64,000 nt of DNA, taken from assembly GCA_965220665.1 (NCBI GenBank), contig CBDCQQ010000004.1, positions 806,001 to 870,000 on the forward strand, read 5' to 3'. The translations under genes were made by a program, and so were the position numbers. The notes beneath the pieces are model-generated. The model did no database searches. It was given only the letters and a program-made list of their open reading frames with translations, and was not told where the DNA came from. How positions within the stretch are numbered: position 1 is the stretch's first letter; each line of letters opens with the position of its first letter. Source of the stretch: JAJDZL01 sp965220665. GTDB taxonomy: Bacteria > Pseudomonadota > Gammaproteobacteria > Arenicellales > JAJDZL01. Of the stretch, positions 45,823 to 55,600 are shown in pieces.

Positions 45823-46226
45823 TTTTTTATGCGTATGGCACAATCAGTCGACGGTATGCGGAACGCCCATTATAGAGTTGAGACTGTTGCCCCCCTTCAC
45901 GCTTACCAGTTGTAAAAACTATCTGTGGTTTGCGAAGAAAGGATGCTGTTATCAATCAAGTCTCAACGAAAAGCCTCGATGAGAAGCAGTCAACATCAAG
46001 TTTCACCTCGCTATATCAGTTAACCCGTTGTAATCTGAAATTTTTCAACAGCTTAATCACAGTACAAGCAGCAGGCGCCCATGGATCACAAATTCTGTTT
46101 TTTTCGACTACTCTGCACAAAAATTATTCTCCTATTCGATTAGAATAGCAAACAGACATTCAGTGTGATGTTGTTCGAAAATGATTTTCGTTCAACCGAA
46201 GTTTTTTAATTATTGAGGTAGAAACA
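45823..46226 (+). other. Intergenic region upstream of Liv-type binding protein
   Basis: About 400 bp without a recognised gene. A small inverted repeat CTATTC/GAATAG lies near 46134-46150. The segment should hold the promoter of the downstream solute-binding protein. Confidence 0.4.
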
Positions 46227-47453
46227 ATGATTGTTCAACAAACGAAGAAACTGCTCGTAGCAACAGCTGCTGCAGTAGCCATGAGTGCGGTTTCAGTTCA
46301 ATTTGCACATGGTGATGGACATGGTGTTAAAGTTGGATTCCTAGGCGGTTTCACCGGTCCAATTGAATCCTTCGCACCGGGCATTTTGCAGGGTGCGAAA
46401 TCTGCTGTCGAACACATTAATGCCAGCGGTGGTGTGTTGGGTGGTAAGCCAATTGAGCTCGTTACCGGTGATTCAACCTGTGCGGACGCGACTGCTGCGG
46501 CTAATGCAGCCGATCGTCTGATCAACTCCGACAATGTATCTGCGGTCATTGGCCCGATGTGTTCAGGCGCGACAATTTCCGCTGCCAACAACGCAGGCAT
46601 ACCAGCTGGCGTAGTACTCGTCTCACCGAGTGCAACCAGTCCGGCTATATCGACTGTCGAAGATAACGACCTGCTGTTCAGAACAGTCCCATCTGACGCC
46701 TATCAAGGTCAGTCAATGGCGAAATTACTTCTGAGCAAGGGAATCGACAACATTGCGGTTACCTATATTAACAATGACTATGGAAAGGGATTTGCAGATG
46801 CCGTTTCCAGTTCGATGGCGGCAATGGGCGGCACTGTAGCAATCAGTGAAGCACATGAGGAAGGTAAGGCAGACTACCGGGCAGAGATCGGTTCTCTTGC
46901 TTCAAGTGGCGCAGAAATTCTGGTTGTACTGGCTTATGCTAACGGCTCGGGCCAAACCATTATCCGCCAGGCACTAGAAAGCGGCGATTTTACTCGCTTC
47001 GCGGGTGGTGACGGAATGCCCGAACAGTCGTTGATTGACGGCATTGGTGCAGAAGGTCTTGAGGGTATGATTATTACCCGTGCCGGATCTCCTGAAGGCC
47101 AGGGGAAGGACAATTTTCAAATGATGTGGAAAGCAGGCGAATTTGCTGATTCAGCCTATGCGCCACACGCTTATGACGCGGCCTTTCTGTTGGCGCTTGC
47201 CATGCAGAAAAAAGGCAATGCAGACCGTGACGGTATGTCAGAAGCGCTGCGGTCAGTTGCCAGTGCCCCCGGCGAAGTCATCTACCCTGGAGAATGGGAT
47301 AAGGCGCTGTCAGTTTTGGCCGGAGGTGGCGACGTTAACTACGAAGGTGCTGCCGGTAATCAGGACTTTAACGAGAACGGTGATGTTGCAGGCCTGATCG
47401 TAGAGGTGAATATTACAAATGGTGAACTGGTCGAGATTGGACCCATCATGTAG
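46227..47453 (+). CDS. Branched-chain amino-acid-type ABC transporter solute-binding protein
   Basis: A 408-residue periplasmic-binding protein, type I fold. Signal peptide ~1-29 (KK, hydrophobic AAAVAMSAVSVQF, then AHG). VKVGFLGGFTGPIESFAPGI and GGVLGGKPIELVTGDS are LivK/LivJ-like, and SAVIGPMCSGATISAANN forms part of the ligand site. ATTGAGGTAG precedes the ATG. It is monocistronic, ending in a strong terminator; the livGFHM genes without a binding-protein gene 10 kb away are possible partners. Confidence 0.92.
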   Translation: MIVQQTKKLLVATAAAVAMSAVSVQFAHGDGHGVKVGFLGGFTGPIESFAPGILQGAKSAVEHINASGGVLGGKPIELVTGDSTCADATAAANAADRLINSDNVSAVIGPMCSGATISAANNAGIPAGVVLVSPSATSPAISTVEDNDLLFRTVPSDAYQGQSMAKLLLSKGIDNIAVTYINNDYGKGFADAVSSSMAAMGGTVAISEAHEEGKADYRAEIGSLASSGAEILVVLAYANGSGQTIIRQALESGDFTRFAGGDGMPEQSLIDGIGAEGLEGMIITRAGSPEGQGKDNFQMMWKAGEFADSAYAPHAYDAAFLLALAMQKKGNADRDGMSEALRSVASAPGEVIYPGEWDKALSVLAGGGDVNYEGAAGNQDFNENGDVAGLIVEVNITNGELVEIGPIM

Positions 47454-47480
47454 CCTGATCACAAGTACCAGTAATTCTGA

Positions 47481-47512
47481 AAAATGGCGGTGTCCGATCA
47501 CCGCCATTTTTA
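47481..47512 (+). terminator. Rho-independent terminator
   Basis: Perfect 12-bp stem AAAATGGCGGTG (47481-47492) / CACCGCCATTTT (47499-47510) with 6-base loop, ending in TTTTT, 27 bp after the binding-protein stop. The symmetric A/T ends mean it could work in both directions. Confidence 0.88.
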
Positions 47513-47620
47513 GTCAGTAGGTGCATCGTTGATCACCTTTGCATTTCGACCTCTGACAAATTTTTCCCTACCGCAACCATTATTAACATATGTCTATAGG
47601 GAGGAATTACAAAGCTGACT

Positions 47621-48646
47621 TCAATGATGCGTCGGATTTGTCAACTTGTTCATCAGCTGCTCGCTTTGAATCGCCAGGTCAAACAAGCGTCCTAGATCTA
47701 TGCCGCTATAGTAAAGCCCTCTCCTGGCGTGATTGATTTCACTCCGTGTAAAGGGTCTGTGGAAATGAGACCAAGACAGGTGTCCGTCGGAATTACTATC
47801 AATTCCAACGATTAACTCATCGTGATATGACCAGATCCAGATTTCGATGCCGTCAATTTCGATCGGAGTCGTTTCGGGTCTGCCGGATTTAAATCGGCTG
47901 AAAGCACCGGCTTGAATGAATTCCCTAACATGGTCTGCAGTAGCATTCAGTTTGTTCAGTATCCCGATCGCCAGTTCAAATGGAAGCTCATTCTTTGATT
48001 CACCCCTGCGATCTTTTCCTTCAAACTCATCGATGATTTTGTCGCGTTTATCAACCGTCAGCAGATAAATTGGTTCGTCGACTTTCAGTAAATTCCAATC
48101 GGTCAGCAAAGTCCAAATCAAAATTTCTCCATCTCTGTACCTGTTCATATAGTCATTCGCACGTTCATAGTCAGCAACACAGTTGTCCAGTGATTTTCCA
48201 ACATATTGAAGCTGTTTAATATTTACTATTTTTACAAGTCTGTACTCATCGCACACTGGAATGAATTCATCGAATTTCGCCTCGACGCTGATTTTGATCT
48301 GATCAATAAGATTAGCAAAGTTACCAGCGCTATTTCTGAGATTTGGCATTGGATGGCACCAACTCTTCAGCAATTTTCTAGCGTGTCGGCTGAGGTTCTT
48401 GTCGGTTGAGTTAGAACAGTTAATCGCCAATCGCATGGATTTCAATGCTCGGCTTATGTGGACTAGTTCCTGATTGTGATAGTTCTCAATATGTTTGCTT
48501 ATGCTAGTTGCAAGCGCATCGACATCTATTTTTTCGATGTCTTCTGATGTCCAACCGCCATCCACAGCAAAGTCGCAAGGCTTTCGTTTCGATTGTTCAA
48601 TAGTCTCGGCCAAACTTTCCAATTGGAATTTGATGCTGTTGTTCAT
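47621..48646 (-). CDS. Hypothetical protein, 341 aa
   Basis: A soluble, mixed alpha/beta-looking protein with no signal peptide. The only suggestive motif is NIKQLQYVGKSLDNCVADYE near the middle, followed by YRDGEILIWTLL and YLLTVDKRDKIIDEFEGKDR, which resembles the PcfJ-like pattern (a conserved 'NCV..Y' followed by strands). That resemblance is weak. It is a single gene between a terminator and a long gene-free stretch next to an IS. ATG at 48646. Function unknown. Confidence 0.6.
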   Translation of the reverse strand: MNNSIKFQLESLAETIEQSKRKPCDFAVDGGWTSEDIEKIDVDALATSISKHIENYHNQELVHISRALKSMRLAINCSNSTDKNLSRHARKLLKSWCHPMPNLRNSAGNFANLIDQIKISVEAKFDEFIPVCDEYRLVKIVNIKQLQYVGKSLDNCVADYERANDYMNRYRDGEILIWTLLTDWNLLKVDEPIYLLTVDKRDKIIDEFEGKDRRGESKNELPFELAIGILNKLNATADHVREFIQAGAFSRFKSGRPETTPIEIDGIEIWIWSYHDELIVGIDSNSDGHLSWSHFHRPFTRSEINHARRGLYYSGIDLGRLFDLAIQSEQLMNKLTNPTHH

Positions 48647-49405
48647 TTATTAGTGCCTCATTGCATTGCTAAATGTTGGTGAAATATCGAATCCAGCGTT
48701 GTTTCAATTTTTGAAAATGAGTTTCGCAGTCTCCAGAAATTTTATGGGCAAGATTCTAAAATACAAGAGTTTATCGATTCATTTCGACAATTCTCGCCTT
48801 TATCCGACATAAACTGACATCCATAGACTATTGGCTCAGCTGCAGATAGTTCGACTGTTAACCGGTCTATGGAAGAGAGGAGGTTAATTCTGCCTAATGC
48901 CGTCAGTCGTAAGTCTAGTTCCCAGAATCTCGCGAATTTCTGCAAATCTCACTTCGATCCGGTCAGTGGTATAGACTTGAAGTTACAACCGCAGGAGCTG
49001 GGGCAAAATCTGACGTCATTCGGTTGAATTTGCGGATAATTTCTTGCTTGTGGATATTAATGTGATGTCTGAGTTAGTCTGCAGAACACTAGACTTAGTT
49101 GTGGATGGGTGAACCAACGACTAGCCCTTGGAAAATCTTTTTCAACTTGAGTTTTGTCTGTCGAAGTCTGTTGTCATATTACTCACTGACGAAACACCTA
49201 TCGGGTCAAAGATCCACTTTTCCAGTCCAACGCACTCGACCCGCTCAGATTGCCATTCGTCGCGATTTCTCTTCAATCGACTGTTGGTTTTGCCTCGTGG
49301 CGCCATCTATAGGCTTAAATATCCATGATCTCTTGGATACGGGAAGTTCAAGAATATGAGGGAATTTTTAGATCGGTAACCCCTTGAATAGACGCGCGAT
49401 TCAGC
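48647..49405 (+). other. Gene-poor stretch left of the IS1182-like element
   Basis: About 760 bp with only short ORFs lacking recognisable similarity or ribosome-binding sites. It may be decayed coding DNA; I could not identify any parent gene. Confidence 0.4.
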
Positions 49406-51289
49406 GGGTCTGAATTTTCGTTTACCCCACAAAAACCGCCAATCAGGCGCCATTTGCGGCCTGTCAGGGCAAAATCCCGAATTTCCACCCCAACCGTTCA
49501 GCGCGCCGCTGAGCCCTCTGCGGGCACCTGGCCGAATCCAACGAAAATCATCTAATGATTTGTTTTAATTGACAAATAATGCCATGAGCGAATCCCAATC
49601 GTGTATAATTGACTCCATAAAAGAAACAAAAACCAACCCACGGGAGATTCACGCATGGCACTCATCAATTATGACCTTTTCGCGTCTGACTCTGCAGACA
49701 ATTGTGAGCTGAAAAACCTGACCGCACTGCTCGAACAGCTCGACTTCTCAGAGCTCATCAATGAGATTCTCATCCGCCGCAAAGGCAGAGGCCGGCGGGA
49801 CTGGCCCATCGAAGCGATGCTCAATGCCGTGTTCGCGATCGACATTCTGCAGCACCGCAGCGTGTCCGGATTCGTCCGGGAGCTGAAACGCAACCCCGCG
49901 CTGATGCATGTGCTGGGCTTTCCGATGCGGCGTGGGTTTCACACCGACCCGGCCTTTGACGGTTATGCGGTGCCGAGTGATTCGGCCTTTTGCCGGTTCA
50001 TCCGACTGCTGACCGAGATTGAACGCGGTACCGGTGCGCTGATGCGGGTGTTTGAGGCGCAGGTCGATGAGATCGCGGCACTGCTGCCGGACTTTGGAAA
50101 AAGTGTCGGCTACGACGGCAAAGCCGTCGAATCGCATTCGACCGGCCGGCCGCTCAAGCATAAGGCAATCGACAAAACCACCGGCCGGCATCCCACCTCG
50201 GATCCGGATGCCAGCTGGGGCGTGCATGAGCAGTACGGGACTGATCAGAACGGCCGGGAAGTCAGGAAAACCAAGAAATGGTTTGGTTACACGCTGCACA
50301 CGCACGGGGACGTGACTTACGAGCTGCCGATTCGGTTTCGGCTGGAAACGGCCCGCGAGTCCGAATACCGTCACTGTGAGGGGTTGATTGAAGAGCATGA
50401 GAAGCTGTGGTTCTTTGACCGGTGCAGGAGTTTCGTGGCCGACCGGGGGCTTGACAGCAACCAGATCAGAAAGCGCCTGTTTAAGAACGATATCCTGCCG
50501 GTGATTGACACCCGCCGGATGTGGCAGGACGTCAATCTGCATCCGCAGCAGCTGAAGGTGCCGACCCGGCCGCTGGATGAGTCGAAGGTGGATACGATTC
50601 TTCGCACGGAGAACGGCAGTCTGTACTGTCAGTGTCCTCAGAGCCGGGAACTTCGACGGATGCACTATCAGGGACGGGAGCAGAAGCGCGGTACGCTCAA
50701 GTGGGCCTGTCCGGCGGCCAGTTATGATTTCACCTGTAAAGGCCAGGCGGCCTGTTACCGCATGGGTCAGGTGAAACCGGGGTCGAAGAGCCGGGTGGTG
50801 CGGGTGAAGATGGACCCGGATCATCTTCGCAATTACGGCCCTTTGCCGCCGAATTCATACAAGTGGCGGCGGCATTACGATCAGAGGTCGGCGATGGAGC
50901 GGATTTATTCAAGAGTCGATCAGGCGCATCTGGCGCACGATCATTTCCTGCGCGGCAAAGCGCGCCTGACGCTGAAGTTCACCGTTGGCTATGCGGTGAT
51001 GCTGGCGCGGGCGTGTGTGGCGGTCAAGGCCGGACAGCCGGAAAAGATGCGCAGCTGGGCGTCCTCGCTGGCGGCCTGACTGGCGCCCCGGTTCCCGGGG
51101 CTCGGAAAATCCAAACCGAACACGATGCTGCGGGTGCGGCAGATTCGGCGCGGCTGCAATTCGCCCGCGTCGCCGGCAATGGCGGTTTTCGCGGCACTGG
51201 GCGCCTTGATGACTCGGAAATCAGCGGCGGGCGGGATTTTGTTTCGCGAAATTGACCGAATTTTTCTCCGTGACAGAATTTTCTGACCC
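49406..51289. mobile_element. Insertion sequence, probably IS1182-like (~1.9 kb)
   Basis: Candidate inverted ends: left GGGTCTGAATTTTCGTTTAC (from 49406); right, read inward, GGGTCAGAAAATTCTGTCAC (from 51289). They share GGGTC-GAA--TTC and more. A single intact transposase gene lies between. No convincing target duplication was seen. The right edge ends 9 bp before the -35 box of the downstream DUF4143-NACHT operon. Confidence 0.65.
49655..51079 (+). CDS. Transposase, IS1182/IS5-like DDE type
   Basis: A 474-residue transposase. An N-terminal DUF772-like helical domain (RDWPIEAMLNAVFAIDILQH, then SVSGFVRELKRNPAL) is followed by a DDE core: GYDGKAVESHS (first Asp), SFVADRGLDSNQIRKRL (second Asp) and the Glu in QRSAMERIYSRVDQAHLA. 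A Cys-containing insertion (CQCPQSREL...CPAASYDFTCKGQAAC) is typical of this group. GGGAGA precedes the ATG. GC content is clearly higher than in the neighbouring native genes. The gene is intact. Confidence 0.88.
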   Translation: MALINYDLFASDSADNCELKNLTALLEQLDFSELINEILIRRKGRGRRDWPIEAMLNAVFAIDILQHRSVSGFVRELKRNPALMHVLGFPMRRGFHTDPAFDGYAVPSDSAFCRFIRLLTEIERGTGALMRVFEAQVDEIAALLPDFGKSVGYDGKAVESHSTGRPLKHKAIDKTTGRHPTSDPDASWGVHEQYGTDQNGREVRKTKKWFGYTLHTHGDVTYELPIRFRLETARESEYRHCEGLIEEHEKLWFFDRCRSFVADRGLDSNQIRKRLFKNDILPVIDTRRMWQDVNLHPQQLKVPTRPLDESKVDTILRTENGSLYCQCPQSRELRRMHYQGREQKRGTLKWACPAASYDFTCKGQAACYRMGQVKPGSKSRVVRVKMDPDHLRNYGPLPPNSYKWRRHYDQRSAMERIYSRVDQAHLAHDHFLRGKARLTLKFTVGYAVMLARACVAVKAGQPEKMRSWASSLAA

Positions 51290-51297
51290 TAAAATTG

Positions 51298-51352
51298 TTG
51301 CTAACGCAAAACCCTCGAATATGATATTCTATTGAGTAATATTACTCAATAG
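51298..51352 (+). promoter_or_regulatory. Promoter with perfect 24-bp palindromic operator
   Basis: -35 TTGCTA (51298-51303), 16-bp spacer, -10 TATGAT (51320-51325). A perfect palindrome, half-site CTATTGAGTAAT, covers 51329-51352, right where transcription should begin and 14 bp before the first ATG. Such a site fits a repressor dimer. No repressor gene is recognisable in the operon. Confidence 0.65.
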
Positions 51353-51366
51353 GGTAAAATATTGCC

Positions 51367-52644
51367 ATGGCAGTCTATGAAAGAACCCAAATTTCGACCT
51401 TGTTCAGCCGTTTGAACGAGAAGCCCGAGCGCCTCACAATCGTAACTGGTCCGCGCCAAACAGGTAAGACCACACTGGTTCAGCAGGTGCTTAGAAAGCT
51501 AGACCAGCCCTTCCAATACGTTTCTGTCGACGAACCTGATCCTGTGATCCTTCACCCTATCCCAGACTTAGATGGCTTGCCTCCTGAATTCGCGGAACAA
51601 CCAAGTGTTCCGATTGACGGCTCCAGAGACACACGGTGGCTGGTCCGAATTTGGGAACGGGCGCGGATGGCCTCAGAGCGATCTGACCGGGGTCTCGTTC
51701 TGGCGATTGACGAGATTCAGAAAGTACCGGACTGGTCTGAAACGGTTAAAGGCTTATGGGATGCAGACCGTTTACATGATCGACACCTCCATGTAATTTT
51801 ACTGGGTTCGGCCCCATTGCTAATGCAACAAGGAATGAGTGAAAGCCTTGCCGGCAGGTACGAAATTGTCCGTCTAATGCATTGGTCGTTCGCTGAAATG
51901 TCGGCCGCATTTGGTTTTGATCTCCATCGGTACGTCTATTTCGGAGGCTACCCGGGAGGGGCCCCTCTCGTCTCAGAGCAGGCTCGATGGCGTGCGTATA
52001 TAGCTGAGGCATTGGTTGAACCCAATATTGAGCGTGATATTCTGGCTATGCAGCGAGTGGACAAACCAGCGCTTCTGAAGCGGCTGTTCCAACTCGGTGC
52101 CGAGTATTCCGGTCAAATCCTTTCATACAACAAGATGCTCGGCCAACTTCAAGACGCTGGCAATACGACAACCCTGGCACGTTACCTGGACCTCCTGTCG
52201 AACGCGGGTCTGATTGCAGGATTACCCAAGTACGCCGCCGGTGCCTATCGAAGAAGATCCTCCAGCCCCAAGCTCAACGTCCTCAACACCGCGCTTATGG
52301 CTGTTGCATCAGGCTACACCTTCGAAGAAGCAAAGGCCGACCGAAGTTATTGGGGGCGTCTTGTCGAAAGTGCGGTGGGTGCGCACCTGTTTAATACAGG
52401 CATACCCGAAAACCGTTTGCACTACTGGCGCGAAAACGGTTCCGAAGTGGACTTCGTTCTGACACGCGGACGGAGAATTGTAGCTTTCGAAGTGAAAAGC
52501 GGGTCTCGAAAGCCTAGGATAAGCGGACTTGAACAATTTGCCGAGCACTTCGATGTCCAGAAGATGATGGTCATCGGTGAAGGAGGACTCTCCTTGTCGG
52601 AGTTTCTGTCGGTTCCCGCCTCGGAATGGTTCGAAAACCTATGA
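51367..52644 (+). CDS. DUF4143-type ATPase, first gene of NACHT operon
   Basis: A 425-residue AAA_14/DUF4143 protein. Walker A GPRQTGKT at 28-35, Walker B LVLAIDEIQKVP, then LLGSAPLLMQQGMSESLAGR, and the C-terminal nuclease-like core YWRENGSEVDFVLTRGRRIV with FEVKSG. The segment between the Walker motifs is longer than in the other two copies of the window. It is followed, with a 4-bp overlap (ATGA), by the large NACHT-like protein, so the two are probably made in fixed ratio. Its contribution to the system is unknown; it might sense, load or process DNA or act as a regulator. Confidence 0.85.
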   Translation: MAVYERTQISTLFSRLNEKPERLTIVTGPRQTGKTTLVQQVLRKLDQPFQYVSVDEPDPVILHPIPDLDGLPPEFAEQPSVPIDGSRDTRWLVRIWERARMASERSDRGLVLAIDEIQKVPDWSETVKGLWDADRLHDRHLHVILLGSAPLLMQQGMSESLAGRYEIVRLMHWSFAEMSAAFGFDLHRYVYFGGYPGGAPLVSEQARWRAYIAEALVEPNIERDILAMQRVDKPALLKRLFQLGAEYSGQILSYNKMLGQLQDAGNTTTLARYLDLLSNAGLIAGLPKYAAGAYRRRSSSPKLNVLNTALMAVASGYTFEEAKADRSYWGRLVESAVGAHLFNTGIPENRLHYWRENGSEVDFVLTRGRRIVAFEVKSGSRKPRISGLEQFAEHFDVQKMMVIGEGGLSLSEFLSVPASEWFENL

Positions 52645-55600
52645 AATTCATTGTTCCACGCAAATGTCGCGAACTCAGTGAGCAGGATTCTCGTACGTTT
52701 CTGGAAAATTCATCTCTACCTGTAGAAGAGTGGGAGGATAAGGCGGCCATTGTACTGCTTGGCCCTCCAGGCTCAGGCAAGACCGAAGTTTTCACAGATG
52801 AAGCCAAACGCCAAGACGGGCTCTACATTACGGCGCGAGATTTCCTGACCTTCGACGATAAGCCCGAGTGGAACGGTACAACTCTCTTTATCGACGGACT
52901 TGACGAGACTCGGGCAGGAACAGCCGATGGTCGTACACCGTTGGACAGCATTCGTGCAAAGCTCGACCGAATGGGGCGCCCGCGCTTTCGCCTATCATGC
53001 CGAGAGGCGGATTGGTTCGGTGCCAACGACAGAAACAATGTCAAGAAGGTAGCGCCTCAAGGAGCCGTCACAGTTTTGCGTCTCGAACCGCTGTCGGATC
53101 AAGATATTCATCTAATCCTACATGCAAATCACGGAATCAATGATCCGGAGAAATTTGTCGCGACGGCTCAAGACAGGGGTCTCCAAGGATTGCTGGCCAA
53201 TCCTCAAAGTCTCAAAATGCTCGCGGTCGCGGTTGGATCAAATGGGAATTGGCCCAAGACTAGGATGCAGACGTTCGACATGGCTTGCCGCACCCTGCTG
53301 GTGGATCCCAATGAAGATCACCAGGTAGCGCAGGTGGATCGCAGCAGCATTTCTGATCTGATGGATGCCTGCGGGAGGCTTTACGCCATACAGTTAATGA
53401 CCGGCGTCGCTGGATATTCACGGTTCGGTAATGAAGACGACCTCAATTATCTCAGACTTGATCAAGTACCTGGACAAGATCGAGCGATACTTCACAGCTG
53501 TCTGCAAAGCAAGCTGTTCGAATCGCCGACACAGCAATATGCGGTTCCCGTTCACCGCCAGATTGCAGAGTTTCTCGCAGCCAGGTACCTAGCTGGTCTT
53601 GTTGAAAATGGGCTACCAGTTGGGCGAATTCTCGCATTGATCACAGGATACGACGATGTGGTAGTTTCCGAACTGCGTGGTCTTTCAGCATGGCTCGCTG
53701 CCCACAGTAAACTCAGCCGAGCAGAGGCCATCGTACGCGATCCTCTTGGAACAGTTCTCTACGGTGACGCGAGCGACTTCTCACCGAGCGAAAAACGCAG
53801 TGTATTAGATGGCCTGCAACGGGAAGCCGATGCAAATCCACTATTTGTCGCAACTCTTCAACTGGATTCGCGACTCGGTGATCTGGTCTCCTCCGACATG
53901 GAGCAGCATTTCTGCGAGATCTTGATTGCGCCGTCGCGTGAGGAGTCGTGGCAATCCTTTGTCGTAATTATGATCGAGGCGCTTCGATACGGAGAGCCTA
54001 TGGTGGGACTCACCAGTCCGCTAATGAAGTTGCTGCGCGATGACACGTGGTGGCCGAGGATAAGGCTTCGCGCCATAGAGTCGTTCCGACGGCACTGGAG
54101 GAATGACGCGGACGCTTTAGATGAGCTCAAGGCACTCACTGACGATGTTTATTCGGGCGATGTGCCAGACCCCGATGACGTACTGCTTAGCTGTCTGCTA
54201 TCCAATCTCTATTCAACAGCTATACCGGAAACGGCGATCATGCAGTATCTCCGTCTACCGAATAAACCCAACTATTGCCTCGACTACGAAATTTTTTGGA
54301 TCGGACACCTGCCCAACCATTCGACAAGAGATCAACTCGTCGTGCTTCTTGACGAACTTTCCGAACGCTACGGCGCACTGCTTTCGGAAGACCGGGCACA
54401 CGGAATGTTCGATAATTTCCTCTGTGGACTACCCTCGAAACTCCTAGCCCGATTTCTTCGGTTATCCGGGGATGAGGTGGACTTGACCCGTTTGTTCCAC
54501 TGGTTGGGAGCAGCAGCGCATGCAAGCGACTGGTCATACGAACGGGACCTCAGCGAAGAGACGGGTGGAGTAATTCGGAATTGGTTTGAAAACCGCCCGG
54601 ACGCATGGAAAACCCTTCTGGCCATGGGCCTCAAGGGGTGTATCGGCGGTTCGGAATGTGTCCAACAATACGGATTCGCCAACTGCATGCACAAGGAAGA
54701 GCAAGGCAGGCTCCTTGGTACCGAACGACCGTTGGATTTCGGTATCTGGTGCCTTGATCAGGCAATCGATGCCGAAGACGCAATTGCTGTCGAGTGGCTC
54801 CTGGGTGAGGTTGCGAAATGCCTGCATTACAACAACTTCAACAAAGGCCTTTCCCGCAAAGTTGTATCGAGTCGTCTGGCTGAATACACCAGTCTCCAAG
54901 ACACATTTGACAAAAGAATGAATGAGCTCGAAGAGCTTACATCGAACGGGAGCGTTTTCAACCGTCAGGGCCATTCCCAGTTGAAAACCGAGCGGCCGAA
55001 CTGGCACGACCAAGTTAAGCCGCACGAGGACAATTTGCGCGAATACAAGGCAAGTCCCGCGCTTCTATGTGAACTTGCCCAGGTATATTTCGGCAGATAC
55101 CTTAATGTTCGAGGTAATTCACCAAGAGAACGGCTGAACACCCTCTTGGCTGACGACGTGAAATTGGTTGAAGCTGTCTTGAGCGGATTTCGCATGACTA
55201 TCGAACGGGATGATCTGCCCTCGGATAGACAAATCATACGCCTGGGAACCTCGAATCGAACGCACCCACTCGCGCTTCCATTCATGGCGGGCTTGGAAGA
55301 GATGGCCGAGACTACGCCGTTCGGTGAGATACGTATCAAAGAAAAGCATATGCGGCTGGCTTTGGCGGTTCATTACACCGTGCCTATGTGGCTTACTGTG
55401 CGACATCCGGCCGATCGTCCACAGGGTTGGTTCTGTTGGTTGCTATCCAACCGTCCAGAAGTTGTTGCCGGAGTGCTGGAGCGATCCGTTCTCTCCAAAC
55501 TGCGTAACGGTGAGACATCCCCTGCTGGCCTCTATGAACTGGCTTATTCCCCAGATCATGAAACAGTTGCCCGGAGCGTTGCTATACCTCTTCTCCAGCG

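Noticed and set aside
49748..50824. 358-residue minus-strand ORF
   Set aside because: Shadow ORF in the GC-rich IS1182-like transposase gene.
49406..51289. Target-site duplication for the IS1182-like element
   Set aside because: The flanking bases do not match each other; ends are set only by the inverted repeats.
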